From NCBI RefSeq assembly GCF_001510645.1, contig NZ_LMVB01000001.1:2304981-2368980 (forward strand): a stretch of DNA of 64,000 nucleotides, read 5' to 3'. Positions 32,901-46,091 of the stretch are shown piece after piece. The notes under the pieces are model-generated. The model was not told the DNA's origin. It did no database searches and saw only the letters and a list, made by a program, of their open reading frames with translations. Every line of letters starts with the position of its first letter. Within the stretch, counting starts at the first letter, position 1. The translations under genes and the position numbers were made by a program. Source of the stretch: Paenibacillus sp. FJAT-29882 (GTDB lineage Bacteria > Bacillota > Bacilli > Bacillales > DSM-1321).

Positions 32901-33179
32901 CTGGCCTCCCAATGTTGGCAATAAAGCATCAGGACGTTCTTTACGGATAATTTTACTTACGAATTCAAGTGTAATCGGCTCTATATAAACTTTGTCAGCC
33001 ATTTCACTGTCTGTCATAATCGTTGCTGGATTTGAATTAATTAAAATGACGCGGTATCCTTCTTCTTTTAAAGCCATACAAGCTTGAGTTCCTGCATAAT
33101 CGAATTCTGCTGCTTGACCAATGACGATAGGGCCAGAACCAATCACAAGGATGCTTTTTATATTTGTACGTTTTGGCAT
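29973..33179 (-). CDS. carB: Carbamoyl-phosphate synthase large chain, pyrimidine type
   Basis: Makes carbamoyl phosphate from bicarbonate, ammonia and two ATP. The 1068-residue product has the typical duplicated ATP-grasp halves ([18 protein letters not shown] near the start and [15 protein letters not shown] near 555) and a C-terminal allosteric domain (about 930-1068). Position in the pyr operon marks it as the pyrimidine-specific enzyme (pyrAB). It overlaps carA by 22 bases. Confidence 0.97.
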
Positions 33180-34260
33180 AATACTTCCCCTCCCGCCGCA
33201 TGGGCTTCAATCATTTTGTAAAATTCATCAAATAAGTAATTTGCGTCTTCTGGACCTGGTGATGCTTCTGGATGGTATTGCACAGTAAATGCTGGGTATG
33301 TTTTATGCTTTAACCCTTCAATTGTTTCGTCATTCAATGCAATATGAGTCACTTCAAGGTCTGTTCCTTGGATCGAGTCTACATTTACGGTATAGCCATG
33401 ATTCTGAGATGTTAAGGCAACTTTTCCAGTTCGTAAGTCTTTCACAGGATGATTCGAACCGCGGTGGCCGAATTTCATTTTTTCGGTTTTGCATCCATTT
33501 GCTAAAGCAAACAACTGATGACCTAAACAAATTCCGAAAATTGGAACTTTACCTTGTAGTTCTTTGATCATTTCAATCGCACACGTTACATCTTCTGGAT
33601 CTCCAGGTCCGTTCGATAGCATGATGCCATCAGGATGGAGATTTAACACTTCTTTAGCCGTAGAATTATGTGGCACAACAATTACATCGAATCCACGATC
33701 ATTCAAATCTCTTAAAATACCTTGTTTCATTCCATAATCAACAAGTACGACCCGATATCCTCTGCCTGGATTGCGATATGCTGTTTTCGTCGAAACTTGC
33801 TTAACTTGGGTAACAGGCAAAACGGTTGCTTTCATTTGTTCGATAATACTTTCCGGTTTATGGTTCAGGCCGCAAATGATCCCTTTTAATGTTCCATGGT
33901 TACGAATGATTCTTGTGAGCTTTCTCGTATCAATGCCGCTTATCCCTGGGATTCCCTTTTGTTTTAAAAATTCATCCAAAGACAATTCACTGCGCCAATT
34001 TGATGGGAGTTCCGCCACTTCTTTAACGACCATTCCAGCAATCGCTGGATGAATCGATTCAAAATCATCACGATTTATTCCGTAATTTCCGATCAGTGGA
34101 TATGTTAATGTTACAATTTGTCCGCAGTATGAAGGGTCTGACAAAATTTCTTGATACCCCGTCATTCCTGTATTAAATACAACTTCACCAATTTTTTCAG
34201 TCGAGCTACCAAATGCTTTTCCAATAAAAACCGTACCATCTTCTAAGATTAGTTGTCTTT

Positions 34261-34264
<4 letters not shown>
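33158..34264 (-). CDS. carA: Carbamoyl-phosphate synthase small chain (glutamine amidotransferase), pyrimidine type
   Basis: Supplies ammonia from glutamine to the large chain. The product has 368 residues from the chosen start. The class I amidotransferase domain shows the nucleophile cysteine in [13 protein letters not shown] and the His-Glu pair in [13 protein letters not shown] 34264 overlaps the pyrC stop (ATGA) and has AAGGAAGTG upstream; the longer frame starts eight codons earlier inside pyrC and is not needed. Confidence 0.96.
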
Positions 34265-36463
<2,199 letters not shown>

Positions 36464-36478
36464 TTAACGATTAAGCTT

Positions 36479-36600
36479 AAAAAAATACCCTGCCATAAAA
36501 GGACAGGGTGAGGGTAGGCAAAGATAGAAGGTGAAGTACATTCACCTCTCTTTCCTATCACACCCTTGGCAGCCTCTCTGGACTTCTTTTAAAAGGTGAT
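36479..36600 (-). promoter_or_regulatory. PyrR-dependent attenuator between pyrP and pyrB
   Basis: The minus strand carries the PyrR-binding sequence AGTCCAGAGAGGCTGC (36585-36570) followed by a terminator stem, ACCCTGTCC paired with GGCAGGGT around a short loop (36486-36509), and a run of T. This is the known Bacillus layout, in which UMP-bound PyrR releases the terminator. Confidence 0.9.
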
Positions 36601-36631
36601 AAAATCTATATGGTATTTTTTATTAAAAGGA

Positions 36632-37936
36632 TTAATTTTCAAACATATCTCCTGATACTTTTTCTCTTCCAGGTAAGATAAGATTTAGTAAGATGCCGAC
36701 GATTGCAGATAATGCCATTCCAGATAAGGAAATTTCAGCCGATAATTTCAGGAATGCACCGCCAATCCCTAATACTAGTATGACAGAGGCAATCATTAAA
36801 TTGCGTTTTTTATCAAAATCGATTTTATTATCGACCAGCATTCTCAAGCCGCTTGATGCAATGATTCCAAACAAGAGAATGGAGATGCCGCCCATAACTG
36901 CTGAAGGAATCGAGCTAATTACTGCAGAAATTTTACCCACAAATCCGAAAATGATTGCTGTTACCGCTGCACCACCGATAATGTATACACTGTATGCTCT
37001 TGTCATTGTTAGCACACCGATATTTTCACCGTACGAGGTAAGGGGTGGCCCACCAATGATTGAGCCAATCAAAATCCCTGCACCATCCCCTGCAATCGAA
37101 CGATGTAAGCCAGGCTTTTCAAGGAAGTTTCGTCCCACTACTTTACTTAATACCATTTGATGGCCAATATGTTCGGAAAGAGTCACAATCGCAACCGGAA
37201 CCATAATGGCGATGACACCCCAAGAAAATGTAGGTGTGTATGTTGCAAATGGCACCATGAATTCTGGTATTTCAAACCAATTTGCTTCTCGAATTGGTTC
37301 AAAATTAACGATGCCAGCAATAATTGAGCAAATGTATCCGACGGTAATACCGATTAAAATCGGGATCAATCCGAAGAAGCCTTTAAAATAAATGTTCCCA
37401 ACAATCGTTACGATTAAAGTAATCAGGGCAATTGTGATATTCGTAATACTATAAATTTGATGATCTGTATTTGGATTCATATACATTGCCATATTGACAG
37501 CCGTGGGAGCTAAGCTCAAGCCAATAACCATAATAACTGGACCGACGACAACTGGCGGCAGGATATTCATTAACCAATTTAAACCTGCTTTATAAATAAT
37601 TAATGCAACAAGCCCGTATACCAAACCTGCAACGAAACAGCCGATCATGGCACTGCCGGGACCACTCGAAGCTTTAGCGGCAATAATTGGTGAAATAAAG
37701 GCGAACGATGATCCTAGATAGGCCGGAATCTTTCCTTTTGTAATAAGTAGGTATGCTAATGTTCCTAGTCCACTTGATACGAGTGCTACCGCTGGACTTA
37801 GTCCTACTAAGAAGGGAACAAGTACTGTCGCACCGAACATGGCGAATAAATGCTGTAAACTTAATGTAATCCAATGTCCTAATTTAGGTACATCTTCTAC
37901 ATCATACATGATGTCTTTTTTCTTTACTTGTTCCAC
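36632..37936 (-). CDS. pyrP: Uracil permease
   Basis: Imports uracil with protons (NCS2 family). From the chosen start it has 434 residues and about 12-14 membrane helices; LQHLFAMFGATVLVP (near the front), YLGSSFAFISPI and the NCS2 signature EHIGHQMVLSKVVGR are clear. I chose GTG 37936, which has GGGAGG eight bases upstream. The frame is open 32 codons further, but that stretch is the attenuator, not protein. It sits between pyrR and pyrB as in B. subtilis. Confidence 0.94.
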   Translation of the reverse strand: MEQVKKKDIMYDVEDVPKLGHWITLSLQHLFAMFGATVLVPFLVGLSPAVALVSSGLGTLAYLLITKGKIPAYLGSSFAFISPIIAAKASSGPGSAMIGCFVAGLVYGLVALIIYKAGLNWLMNILPPVVVGPVIMVIGLSLAPTAVNMAMYMNPNTDHQIYSITNITIALITLIVTIVGNIYFKGFFGLIPILIGITVGYICSIIAGIVNFEPIREANWFEIPEFMVPFATYTPTFSWGVIAIMVPVAIVTLSEHIGHQMVLSKVVGRNFLEKPGLHRSIAGDGAGILIGSIIGGPPLTSYGENIGVLTMTRAYSVYIIGGAAVTAIIFGFVGKISAVISSIPSAVMGGISILLFGIIASSGLRMLVDNKIDFDKKRNLMIASVILVLGIGGAFLKLSAEISLSGMALSAIVGILLNLILPGREKVSGDMFEN

Positions 37937-37957
37937 GAAACTTTCCTCCCATTCACA

Positions 37958-38075
37958 TAAAAAAACCTCTTTGCCGTGTGCACAAAGAGGTTTGCTTAAG
38001 AGTTGATTATGCCTGTATAAAGGCATGATCACGTCTTTAGCATACTCCCCTTTGTCAGCCTCTCAGGACCACCTA
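37958..38075 (-). promoter_or_regulatory. PyrR-dependent attenuator between pyrR and pyrP
   Basis: The PyrR-binding sequence TCCTGAGAGGCTGAC (38068-38054) is followed by an 11-bp terminator stem (AAACCTCTTTG and CAAAGAGGTTT, 37963-37993) and a T run, just before the pyrP ribosome binding site. An inner ATGCCT...AGGCAT hairpin lies between. Confidence 0.9.
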
Positions 38076-38091
38076 TTAAAAAGGGCTTTAT

Positions 38092-38649
<558 letters not shown>

Positions 38650-38675
38650 TCACTATATGATGGGTTTATTATCAT

Positions 38676-38800
38676 TAAAAAATCCCTATACCAAGAAGGC
38701 ATAGGGATTTTTTTAAATTGGCAACATAAGGTCGACCAATTAATCCGTTTTCCTTCTCGGTCTCACTGGACCGGTTTAAAGGTTCATATTTAACTTATTT
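38676..38800 (-). promoter_or_regulatory. PyrR-dependent attenuator in the pyrR leader
   Basis: The minus strand has GGTCCAGTGAGACC (PyrR-binding type, near 38774-38758), an AAGGAAAACGG segment, then a terminator stem of AAATCCCTATGCC and TGGTATAGGGATTT with T run (38710-38676). It lies between the operon promoter and pyrR. Confidence 0.85.
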
Positions 38801-38802
38801 TT

Positions 38803-38831
38803 ATTTTATCTCTATTTCTCAAAGCTGTCAA
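38803..38831 (-). promoter_or_regulatory. Sigma-A promoter of the pyrimidine operon
   Basis: TTGACA (38831-38826), a 17-bp spacer and TAAAAT (38808-38803). The -35 box overlaps the rluD stop codon. It starts the leader that contains the first attenuator. Confidence 0.8.
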
Positions 38832-39742
38832 TTACTTTTAGTTAAGTAATCCAACAATTCTTCAAACTCTTTTGGAAGCGGTGCTTCAAATTCTATATAC
38901 TCCTTCGATCTTGGATGTACAAAGCCCAACAGTCCTGCGTGTAGAGCTTGTCCATTTATATCCAATGTTTTCCTTGGACCGTATTTCGGATCTCCAGCGA
39001 GCGGATACCCGATATATTTCATGTGAACACGAATTTGGTGGGTTCTCCCTGTCTCTAATTGACATTCAACATGAGTGAAATTCTTGAATCGTTCGATTAC
39101 CCTGAAATGAGTGACAGCATTTTTTGAATTTTCATCAGTCACAGTCATACTTTGGCGATCTTTCTTGTCACGACCAATTGGTGCATCAATCGTTCCAAAA
39201 TCATGGGGAATCACACCGTGTACAATTGCTTGATATTTTCTAGTTACGGATTTATCAACCAACTGTTGTACAAGACCTTCATGGGCCATATCATTTTTGG
39301 CAACCATTAATAAACCTGATGTATCTTTATCAATACGGTGAACGATTCCTGGACGCATGACGCCATTAATTCCTGATAAATCCGTACAGTGGGCCATTAA
39401 ACCGTTAACTAGTGTGCCAGAAGTATGGCCTGGTGCCGGGTGAACGACCATCCCGCGAGGTTTATTCACGACAAGAACATCACTGTCTTCATAGAAAATC
39501 TCTAAATTCATTTCTTCTGCGACAACATCCAATTCTTCAAGTTCAGGGATTGCAACGATGACCTCATCGCCTTCTTGGCATTTGTAATTCGTTTTCACAG
39601 CAACACCATTCACAAGAACATGGCCCTCTTTAATCCACTGCTGAACTTGATTACGAGACCATTCTGCGTTCAAAGTTGCTAACGCCTTGTCAATTCGCGC
39701 TTTACTTTCTGTTGATTCAATGTTGTATGTAAAATTAGTCAT
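38828..39742 (-). CDS. rluD: Ribosomal large subunit pseudouridine synthase (RluD-type, YlyB)
   Basis: Converts uridines to pseudouridine in 23S rRNA. The 304-residue product has an N-terminal S4 RNA-binding domain (about 13-75) and the RluA-family catalytic motif [16 protein letters not shown] with the key aspartate (about 139), then GRTHQIRVH. The exact target sites are inferred from the family. It overlaps lspA by 8 bases, as in B. subtilis lspA-ylyB. Confidence 0.93.
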   Translation of the reverse strand: MTNFTYNIESTESKARIDKALATLNAEWSRNQVQQWIKEGHVLVNGVAVKTNYKCQEGDEVIVAIPELEELDVVAEEMNLEIFYEDSDVLVVNKPRGMVVHPAPGHTSGTLVNGLMAHCTDLSGINGVMRPGIVHRIDKDTSGLLMVAKNDMAHEGLVQQLVDKSVTRKYQAIVHGVIPHDFGTIDAPIGRDKKDRQSMTVTDENSKNAVTHFRVIERFKNFTHVECQLETGRTHQIRVHMKYIGYPLAGDPKYGPRKTLDINGQALHAGLLGFVHPRSKEYIEFEAPLPKEFEELLDYLTKSN

Positions 39743-40208
39743 TCTTTCGCTCCTTTTTTTCTTGTCTTTCTGATAAAAACATATAAATTACGAGTAAGGC
39801 AACACCAATACAAAGTGCTGAATCGGCAACATTAAATACTGGGAAGCTATAATTAAAAATGTACGTATGAACGAAATCCACTACTTCTTTTCTGATCACT
39901 CGATCAATGAAATTACCAATCGCTCCACCTAGCATTAAGCCAAGCGCTACTCCGAGAAGTTTACTTTCTTTGCTTAATTTCTGAATGTAGTAGATGATGC
40001 CGATTATGACGACTATCGTAATCACGTAAAAGAACCACATTTGACCTTGAAGAATTCCCCAGGCAGCACCACGATTCCGATGTGAAGTTATATATAGATA
40101 ATTTTCAATAATTTCGATGCTTTCCCCATATTCCATCTTTTTTACAACCAACCACTTCGTTAACTGATCAGCTGCAATAACCAACAGGGCAATTATATAG
40201 TAGAACAC
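39735..40208 (-). CDS. lspA: Lipoprotein signal peptidase (signal peptidase II)
   Basis: Cleaves the signal peptide of lipid-modified prolipoproteins. The product of 157 residues from the chosen start has four membrane helices and both catalytic aspartates, in [16 protein letters not shown] (about 108) and [12 protein letters not shown] (about 135). I chose GTG 40208: GGGGG is spaced well for it and too close for the TTG two codons upstream, and the front [20 protein letters not shown] then matches B. subtilis. Inhibited by globomycin in known homologues. Confidence 0.94.
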   Translation of the reverse strand: MFYYIIALLVIAADQLTKWLVVKKMEYGESIEIIENYLYITSHRNRGAAWGILQGQMWFFYVITIVVIIGIIYYIQKLSKESKLLGVALGLMLGGAIGNFIDRVIRKEVVDFVHTYIFNYSFPVFNVADSALCIGVALLVIYMFLSERQEKKERKND

Positions 40209-40308
40209 ATTCAATCCCCCAAACTAATCGCAATCTTTTCTTATGAATTGTAGCATAATCTTGATTCATTGCATAATGAAGATTGTTTTTTAATCCGAAT
40301 TTTAAAAA

Positions 40309-40414
40309 TGCGTGTTCAAAAAGGAGATTAAGCAGAACCGCGAAGTTCGAGGAGCAACAGAGCTTTGATGCAATTCGCAAGCTTTTTTAGCGGACTTTTT
40401 GAACAACCTCTAAA
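40309..40414. repeat. Dispersed MITE-like repeat, family A, copy 4 (reversed)
   Basis: TGCGTGTTCAAAAAGGAG on the left and CTTTTTGAACAACCTCTA on the right, with the interior GCAATTCGCAAGCTTTTTT. This is the only one of seven copies in the opposite orientation. It lies directly against the ileS terminator hairpin. Confidence 0.8.
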
Positions 40415-40470
40415 AGGTCTGTCCCCACATCATGATGTTCTCTAGATATCATGATGTGGAAAACAGACCT
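40415..40470 (-). terminator. Long-hairpin terminator of ileS
   Basis: On the minus strand AGGTCTGT pairs with ACAGACCT, and CCACATCATGAT with ATCATGATGTGG, followed by TTTTAGAGG. It lies 28 bases past the ileS stop. The GGTCTG arms resemble the hairpins near 19.5 and 25.1 kb. Confidence 0.75.
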
Positions 40471-40498
40471 GATGACACATCCTTATTGGATGGCTAAT

Positions 40499-43264
40499 TT
40501 AGTTTGTATAATGTTCCGTCATAACTGTAGCACAGCGAGGGCAAAGAGTTGGATGTGCTTCAACTGTCCCTACTTTTTCTGAAACATTCCAGCAGCGTTC
40601 ACATGTTTCACCTTCAGCTTTTTCAACTACGATTACGGCTTTGTCTAATTTAATTCCTTGATCAGGAGCCTCTTCCACTGTTCCACCTACTTCAAACTTA
40701 GAAACAATGAATAGTTGTTCAAGATTTTCTTCGATGCTATTCAACAAAGTCTTTTCTTTTTCATCTACATAAACAGTTACTTTGGCGTTCAAAGATTTCC
40801 CAATCACTTTTTGATTTCTTGCTTCTTCTAACGCTTTAAGTACATCATCACGAAGATCTAAGAAAGCATTCCACTTTTCTTCGATGGTGTTCGTGTTGGT
40901 CACTGAATATTCTTCAGGCATCAATGTTAGCTGAGCGCTCTCCTCGGAAACACCAGGAATGAATGCCCAAACTTCATCTGCTGTATGAGAAAGGATCGGT
41001 GAAACAAGCTTAGTCAAACTTACTAGTGCTTCGTATAAGAAAGTTTGAATGGCTCTGCGATCATGGCTAGCTGGTGTCTCACAATATAAAATATCCTTTG
41101 CATAATCCAAGTAGAAAGCACTTAAATCAAGCGTACAGAAATTATTGACAAGGTGATAGATGGATGCAAATTCATAGTTTTCATAGGCCAATTTTGTTTG
41201 TTTGATCAATTTATTCAATTTAATCATCATAAACTGATCGACTTCATGAAGATTTTCAAATGCAACTTTATCGGTTTCTGGATTAAATCCTTCCAAATTC
41301 CCTAAAAGGAAACGGAATGTATTTCGAATTTTACGATATACATCTGCCACTTGTTTAAGAATGGGGTCAGATACACGTACATCTGATTGATAGTCTACAG
41401 AAGCAACCCATAAACGAAGAATATCTGCTCCCAGTTGATTCATTACTTTGGCTGGTATTACGACGTTGCCAATTGACTTACTCATTTTACGACCTTCGCC
41501 ATCAAGAGCAAAACCATGACTTAATACGCCTTTATACGGCGCTTTCCCTGTTACTGCTACTGCTGTTGAAAGCGATGAGTTAAACCAACCGCGATATTGG
41601 TCTGACCCTTCTAAATACAAATCAGCAGGGCGTTGCAAGTCTTCACGCTCTTCCAAAACGGCTTGATGTGATGATCCTGAATCGAACCAAACATCCATAA
41701 TATCTGTTTCTTTTGTAAAGAGACCATTTGGACTACCAACATGTGAAAATCCTTCCGGAAGCAAGTCCTTCGCTTCACGTTCAAACCAAACATTCGATCC
41801 ATGTTCGCGGAATAAATCAGATACATGATTAATCGTCTCATCTGTGATGATTTCCTGGCCATCTTCTGCATAAAAGACAGGAATCGGAACTCCCCAAGCA
41901 CGTTGACGAGAAATACACCAGTCTCCACGGTCGCGGACCATATTATACAGACGAGTTTCTCCCCAAGCAGGAACCCATTTTGTTTCTTCAATTGCTGTCA
42001 ATAGATCACTTCGGAAATCTTTAATGGATGCAAACCATTGAGCAGTTGCACGGAAGATTGTCGGTTTCTTCGTCCGCCAGTCATGTGGATATGAGTGGGT
42101 AATAAAGCTCAATTTTAATAATGCGCCAATTTCCTGTAACTTTTCGGTAATCGGTTTATTTGCCTCATCATAGAAAAGACCCGCAAACTCTCCTGCTTCT
42201 TCAGTCATAACCCCTTTTTCATCAACTGGGCACAAAACATCAAGACCGTATTTTTGGCCAACGATAAAGTCATCTTCCCCGTGTCCAGGCGCAGTGTGCA
42301 CACAACCAGTACCAGCATCTGTTGTTACATGTTCACCGAGCATGACAAGCGATTGACGGTCATATAGAGGATGTTTCGCTAAAACGTGTTCTAGTTCATT
42401 CCCTTTTACCGTTTTAACAACAGTTGGATTTTCCCAAGCGATTGTCGCAGTAACTGCTTCAAGTAGTGCTTGTGCAACTACATAGTGTGCTCCATCCACT
42501 GCTACGACGACATATGTCAAATCAGGGTGAACGGAAATACCTAGGTTTGCTGGAATGGTCCAAGGAGTCGTTGTCCAGATCACGATTTTCGTACCTTTTT
42601 CAAGGACATCTTTACCGTCTACAACATCAAACGCAACATAAATCGATGCTGAGCGTTTATCTTGGTATTCGATCTCAGCTTCAGCAAGTGCAGATTCACT
42701 TGAAGGAGACCAATAAACTGGTTTTTTCCCTTTATAAATATACCCTTTCTTCGCCATATCACCGAACACTTTAATTTGCTGTGCTTCGTATTCAGGCTTT
42801 AGAGTAATATATGGGTTTTCCCAATCGCCACGAACACCTAAACGTTTAAATTGCTCACGTTGACCATCAATTTGTTGATATGCATATTCTTCACAAAGCT
42901 TACGAAATTCTGCGACACTCATTTCTTTCCGCTTTACACCTTTTTTTGTTAAAGCCGTTTCAATTGGAAGACCGTGTGTATCCCAACCAGGTACGTATGG
43001 TGCGTGAAAACCATTCATTGATTTAAAACGAACAATGAAGTCCTTCAAAACCTTGTTTAAAGCATGCCCCATATGGATATCTCCATTTGCATAGGGAGGT
43101 CCATCATGAAGGATGAAAAGCGGACGGCCTTTCGTTTTTTCCTGAACCTTTTGATAAATATTCATTTCTTCCCATGCTGATTGCATTTCAGGTTCTCTTT
43201 TCGGTAAATTTCCTCTCATCGGAAATTCTGTTTTTGGCATCAATAAAGTATCTTTGTATTCCAT
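40499..43264 (-). CDS. ileS: Isoleucyl-tRNA synthetase
   Basis: Class I synthetase that charges tRNA-Ile and edits valine. The 921-residue product has the HIGH-type motif [11 protein letters not shown] (about 63-73), the large editing insertion (about 200-400), KMSKS (near 597) and a C-terminal zinc site, [12 protein letters not shown] with CPRCATV. Size matches the Bacillus bacterial-type (mupirocin-sensitive class) enzyme rather than the longer IleS2 type. It is controlled by a T-box leader and ends at a hairpin terminator. Confidence 0.97.
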   Translation of the reverse strand: MEYKDTLLMPKTEFPMRGNLPKREPEMQSAWEEMNIYQKVQEKTKGRPLFILHDGPPYANGDIHMGHALNKVLKDFIVRFKSMNGFHAPYVPGWDTHGLPIETALTKKGVKRKEMSVAEFRKLCEEYAYQQIDGQREQFKRLGVRGDWENPYITLKPEYEAQQIKVFGDMAKKGYIYKGKKPVYWSPSSESALAEAEIEYQDKRSASIYVAFDVVDGKDVLEKGTKIVIWTTTPWTIPANLGISVHPDLTYVVVAVDGAHYVVAQALLEAVTATIAWENPTVVKTVKGNELEHVLAKHPLYDRQSLVMLGEHVTTDAGTGCVHTAPGHGEDDFIVGQKYGLDVLCPVDEKGVMTEEAGEFAGLFYDEANKPITEKLQEIGALLKLSFITHSYPHDWRTKKPTIFRATAQWFASIKDFRSDLLTAIEETKWVPAWGETRLYNMVRDRGDWCISRQRAWGVPIPVFYAEDGQEIITDETINHVSDLFREHGSNVWFEREAKDLLPEGFSHVGSPNGLFTKETDIMDVWFDSGSSHQAVLEEREDLQRPADLYLEGSDQYRGWFNSSLSTAVAVTGKAPYKGVLSHGFALDGEGRKMSKSIGNVVIPAKVMNQLGADILRLWVASVDYQSDVRVSDPILKQVADVYRKIRNTFRFLLGNLEGFNPETDKVAFENLHEVDQFMMIKLNKLIKQTKLAYENYEFASIYHLVNNFCTLDLSAFYLDYAKDILYCETPASHDRRAIQTFLYEALVSLTKLVSPILSHTADEVWAFIPGVSEESAQLTLMPEEYSVTNTNTIEEKWNAFLDLRDDVLKALEEARNQKVIGKSLNAKVTVYVDEKEKTLLNSIEENLEQLFIVSKFEVGGTVEEAPDQGIKLDKAVIVVEKAEGETCERCWNVSEKVGTVEAHPTLCPRCATVMTEHYTN

Positions 43265-43512
43265 TATTCTTCCTCCATCCTATTAGAAAAGCTTAAAACG
43301 CCTTTACGGAACTTCTCCTATCGTCCACCACATCCTCTGGCGAACATTGTAGTCAGCACATCCTGTATAATTCTGATAAAGCATGTGGTTCTCCAAATAA
43401 ATAGTCTGTATTTTGACTCCCTAAACTGGAGGCTATACGGGGTTATGCTTTGCTGAATACAGATAGACCCAGTCTCTATCGACATAAAAAATTCTGTAAC
43501 GTTTTTAAGCAA
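43265..43512. other. Long spacer between the T-box terminator and ileS
   Basis: About 240 bases lie between the T-box terminator and the ileS ATG, longer than usual for a T-box gene. The stretch has no open frame of note. It contains GTCAGCACATCCTGT (43352-43366), which is nearly repeated in the spoIIG leader. The ileS ribosome binding site (GGATGGAGGAAG) is intact. Confidence 0.55.
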
Positions 43513-43775
43513 CAAAAAAGTCCTCTCATCCCTAAAATAGGGACGAGAAGACTTATATTCCCGCGGTACCACCCTGGCTAGATAAAGTATTAGACAATCT
43601 TTATCCTCTCAAGCATTCGTAACGTGAATGTAACGCCTTGTTTACTGCCATTAACGGGTTCGACTCGGAACTCCAGGGTGATATTCAATACGTTCACTTA
43701 TACCGGACTTCCACCATCTCCAGTTCGCTTAAATAAGTGTATGAATGCATTTACTATCCCTATCATCGTTTCATA
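43513..43775 (-). promoter_or_regulatory. T-box riboswitch (isoleucine) upstream of ileS
   Basis: The invariant T-box AGGGTGGTACCGCGG is on the minus strand at 43580-43560. It is followed by a terminator, AAGTCTTCTCGTCCCTA paired with TAGGGATGAGAGGACTT and a T run (about 43555-43513). Stem I lies upstream with the specifier ATC (43682-43680) inside GAATATCACCCTGG, which is an isoleucine codon. Uncharged tRNA-Ile is expected to favour the antiterminator. Confidence 0.95.
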
Positions 43776-43799
43776 TCAATATTAAGTTGATTGTAAGAA

Positions 43800-43829
43800 A
43801 TTATATGCGAAATAAGTGCAAAAAGTCAA
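43800..43829 (-). promoter_or_regulatory. Sigma-A promoter of the ileS T-box leader
   Basis: TTGACT (43829-43824), an 18-bp spacer and TATAAT (43805-43800), just downstream of divIVA and about 35 bp before the T-box stem I. Confidence 0.75.
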
Positions 43830-43836
43830 GAAGGGA

Positions 43837-44337
43837 TTATGAATCTTTGTCTGCAAATTCTGTTGCATCGACTTCATATTCCATTAGGTGGTCCCAGTCA
43901 TCTGAACCTAGCAAATCTAACTGCGCTTCAACTAGCATCTTGAACCTTATCCTAAATACTTTGGATTGTTTTTTCAAATCTTCAATTTCCAGAGCAAGTT
44001 TTCTTGCTTTGCTGAGTGAATCATTAACTATCCGATCTGCGTTCTTCTCAGCTTCTTTAATTATCAACTTTGCTTCTTTTTGGGCGTTACGTTTTACTTC
44101 TTCGGCAGCCTCTTGAGCAATGATGATTGATTTATTCAGTGTTCCCTCAATATTATTAAAATGGCCAAGACGATCGTCTACTTCATTCAGTTTCTGTTCA
44201 AGTTCTTTTTTTTCCCGGAGAATCAGCTCATAATCCTTAATAATCTGATCAAGAAATTCATTTACTTCATCTTCATCATATCCACGGAAGCCTTTACTGA
44301 ACTCCTTATTATGTATATCAATCGGGGTTAATGGCAT
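43837..44337 (-). CDS. divIVA: Cell division initiation protein DivIVA
   Basis: Coiled-coil protein that marks negatively curved membrane at poles and septa, and recruits MinJ and chromosome anchors. From the chosen start it has 166 residues: the membrane-binding N-terminus MPLTPIDIHNKEFSKGFRGY with F17 and R18 in the same place as B. subtilis, then a long coiled coil (about 30-140). ATG 44337 has GGAGGTG upstream; the 42 codons before it are not DivIVA-like. Its start lies 73 bp downstream of ylmH, at the end of the ylm group. Confidence 0.95.
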   Translation of the reverse strand: MPLTPIDIHNKEFSKGFRGYDEDEVNEFLDQIIKDYELILREKKELEQKLNEVDDRLGHFNNIEGTLNKSIIIAQEAAEEVKRNAQKEAKLIIKEAEKNADRIVNDSLSKARKLALEIEDLKKQSKVFRIRFKMLVEAQLDLLGSDDWDHLMEYEVDATEFADKDS

Positions 44338-44410
44338 GATGCACCTCCACGTATTCTCTATAAGTCTTATATTTATGACAACGTTCACGTGTTTCCTACT
44401 AATTTCTTCG

Positions 44411-45184
44411 TTATTTTTTCCTGCCGATACTAACTCGCCATTTATCTTTTTTCGTTTTACCATCTATCGACAAGACCTTGGCTCTACCAAATCCTCTCAC
44501 AGATAAAGTGTCACCTTCACGGCATTCCATTGAACCCTGCTCAGTACTTTTGAAATTGACCTTTACCTTGCCAGCAGCTAGTAAGGTTTGGGCTTTTTGT
44601 CTCGATAAATTAGTAAAGGCTGCAAGTAGGGCATCAAGTCGAAGCGATGATACGGTATGACTCTGCTCCTCCCAGTTCCCTTGCTCTACAATAATTTCTG
44701 TTAAAGAAAGCTTTTTTATGGAAACAGAAGCTTTGCCCATCTTTTCTAAGTTTGCAGTAAGATAATCCTCAATTTCCGCAGCCGCGATAAATTGAATATT
44801 CTGTCCATCTACTAAAATGTCACCAAATTTTTCACGCTTCAAACCAAGCGACATAAGTGTTCCTAGAACATGCCTATGCGTAAGCGAAATAAATTTCTTT
44901 GGATACGATATTTCGTATAAAGTCATTTGATAGTCTGCTTCCTCTGGAACATAATAATCGGGATAAATGAGGGCACGTTTGCGCTCTACCACTTCACTGC
45001 CTCCAAAAAATTGCAGCAAAGCGGCAGCATCATTTCCAGCCAAAGCAAGTAAGATTTGTTGTTCACGCGGATTAAGAAAATCAGTTAATCTGGGAGAATA
45101 ATTCTGCTTTACTGCCTCTATCCATCCAAGTGCACGATCAATAAACTCTTTTTCTTCCGGCCTGAAATGCTGGTAAATATTCAT
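44411..45184 (-). CDS. ylmH: YlmH, S4-domain RNA-binding protein
   Basis: A 257-residue protein with an N-terminal alpha/beta YlmH domain and a C-terminal S4 RNA-binding domain (about 180-245: LRLDALLAAFTNLSRQKAQTLLAAGKV pattern in two parts). B. subtilis YlmH has been linked to rescue of stalled 50S complexes, in the same area as RqcH; here that is inference. It lies between a family A repeat and divIVA. Confidence 0.9.
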   Translation of the reverse strand: MNIYQHFRPEEKEFIDRALGWIEAVKQNYSPRLTDFLNPREQQILLALAGNDAAALLQFFGGSEVVERKRALIYPDYYVPEEADYQMTLYEISYPKKFISLTHRHVLGTLMSLGLKREKFGDILVDGQNIQFIAAAEIEDYLTANLEKMGKASVSIKKLSLTEIIVEQGNWEEQSHTVSSLRLDALLAAFTNLSRQKAQTLLAAGKVKVNFKSTEQGSMECREGDTLSVRGFGRAKVLSIDGKTKKDKWRVSIGRKK

Positions 45185-45199
45185 GAAATAATACTCCCT

Positions 45200-45346
45200 T
45201 TAAAAGGTTGTTCAAAAGGTCCAGTAAACAAGCTTGCGAATTTCTTTGTCACTTCGTCTCTTCAGTTCTTACGTATTACTGGATACCCGCAAGGTTTGAG
45301 ACTATCGCTCGTAGAATTTCTTGGCTTTTTTGAACTCGCACTATAA
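45200..45346. repeat. Dispersed MITE-like repeat, family A, copy 5 (diverged)
   Basis: AAAGGTTGTTCAAAAGGTCC on the left and TTTTTTGAACTCGCACTA on the right, with the interior AAGCTTGCGAATTTC. It is inserted between ylmG and ylmH, genes that are nearly adjacent in B. subtilis. Confidence 0.75.
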
Positions 45347-45353
45347 AAAGCCT

Positions 45354-45614
45354 TTAGATCCATGAGAAAATCTGCCTGATCCCATATCCTGCAAACTGCA
45401 GAGCAAGTATTGCAACAATTGGTGAAAAGTCAATCATTCCAAAAGACGGAACAAATCTTCTAAACGGTTCTAAATATGGCTCACTGATTCTAGCTAAAAA
45501 CTGCCCAATCGCTGTTTCTCTTGCATTAGGAAACCATGACATTAAAATATAGGCAACTAGTGCATATGAATAAAATCTAATTACCGTTAATAAAATCCCA
45601 ACTAACATTGTCAT
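45354..45614 (-). CDS. ylmG: YggT/YlmG family membrane protein
   Basis: An 86-residue YggT family protein with two membrane helices (about 8-27 and 60-82) joined by the conserved loop PFRRFVPSFGMIDFSPIVA. The role is not well settled; the gene always travels with sepF near the division cluster, and homologues affect nucleoid or chloroplast division. It lies 6 bp after sepF. Confidence 0.9.
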   Translation of the reverse strand: MTMLVGILLTVIRFYSYALVAYILMSWFPNARETAIGQFLARISEPYLEPFRRFVPSFGMIDFSPIVAILALQFAGYGIRQIFSWI

Positions 45615-45620
45615 TTCGCT

Positions 45621-46076
45621 TTACCACCTCGCTTCTTCGTACTCCTCGTCCAAAGCAAACCCGGTAATATTTCCGGAAACATCCACATTATCCGGAGTAC
45701 ATAAGAATATATCTGTACCAATTTTTTGTATGTCACCACTGATCGCATAAACTGTTCCGCTTAGGAAATCGACAATACGTTTAGCTTGATCATGCTGGAT
45801 TCGTTGCAAGTTTACGACAACTGCACGACGATTTTTTAAATGATCTGCTACTTCTTGGGCTTCTGCATATGCACGCGGTTCTAATAATACTACTTTAGAA
45901 GATTTTTGAACACTTTGCAAACTTACTACATTCTTATTTTCATTCTGGGAGGAATGCGCGCTTTTCGATGATTTCATTGGTTTCGCTTCCCTCACCTCTT
46001 CCTCGACCAATTCTTCTCTGTATTCATATTCATCATCTAATGCGAAATATGATTTAAATTTTGATACGAATGACAT
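45621..46076 (-). CDS. sepF: Cell division protein SepF
   Basis: Assembles into rings that bundle FtsZ and anchor it to the membrane. The 151-residue protein has an N-terminal amphipathic anchor ([12 protein letters not shown]), an acidic and variable linker (about 15-60), and the conserved C-terminal SepF domain (about 65-145: [20 protein letters not shown], then [19 protein letters not shown] and GDIQKIG). Length is normal. It sits between ylmE and ylmG. Confidence 0.95.
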   Translation of the reverse strand: MSFVSKFKSYFALDDEYEYREELVEEEVREAKPMKSSKSAHSSQNENKNVVSLQSVQKSSKVVLLEPRAYAEAQEVADHLKNRRAVVVNLQRIQHDQAKRIVDFLSGTVYAISGDIQKIGTDIFLCTPDNVDVSGNITGFALDEEYEEARW

Positions 46077-46091
46077 GAAACGTGTACCTCC

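Noticed and set aside
44338-44463. A 42-codon N-terminal extension of DivIVA
   Set aside because: The family always starts at MPLTPIDIHNKEF, and GGAGGTG is correctly spaced for that ATG only.
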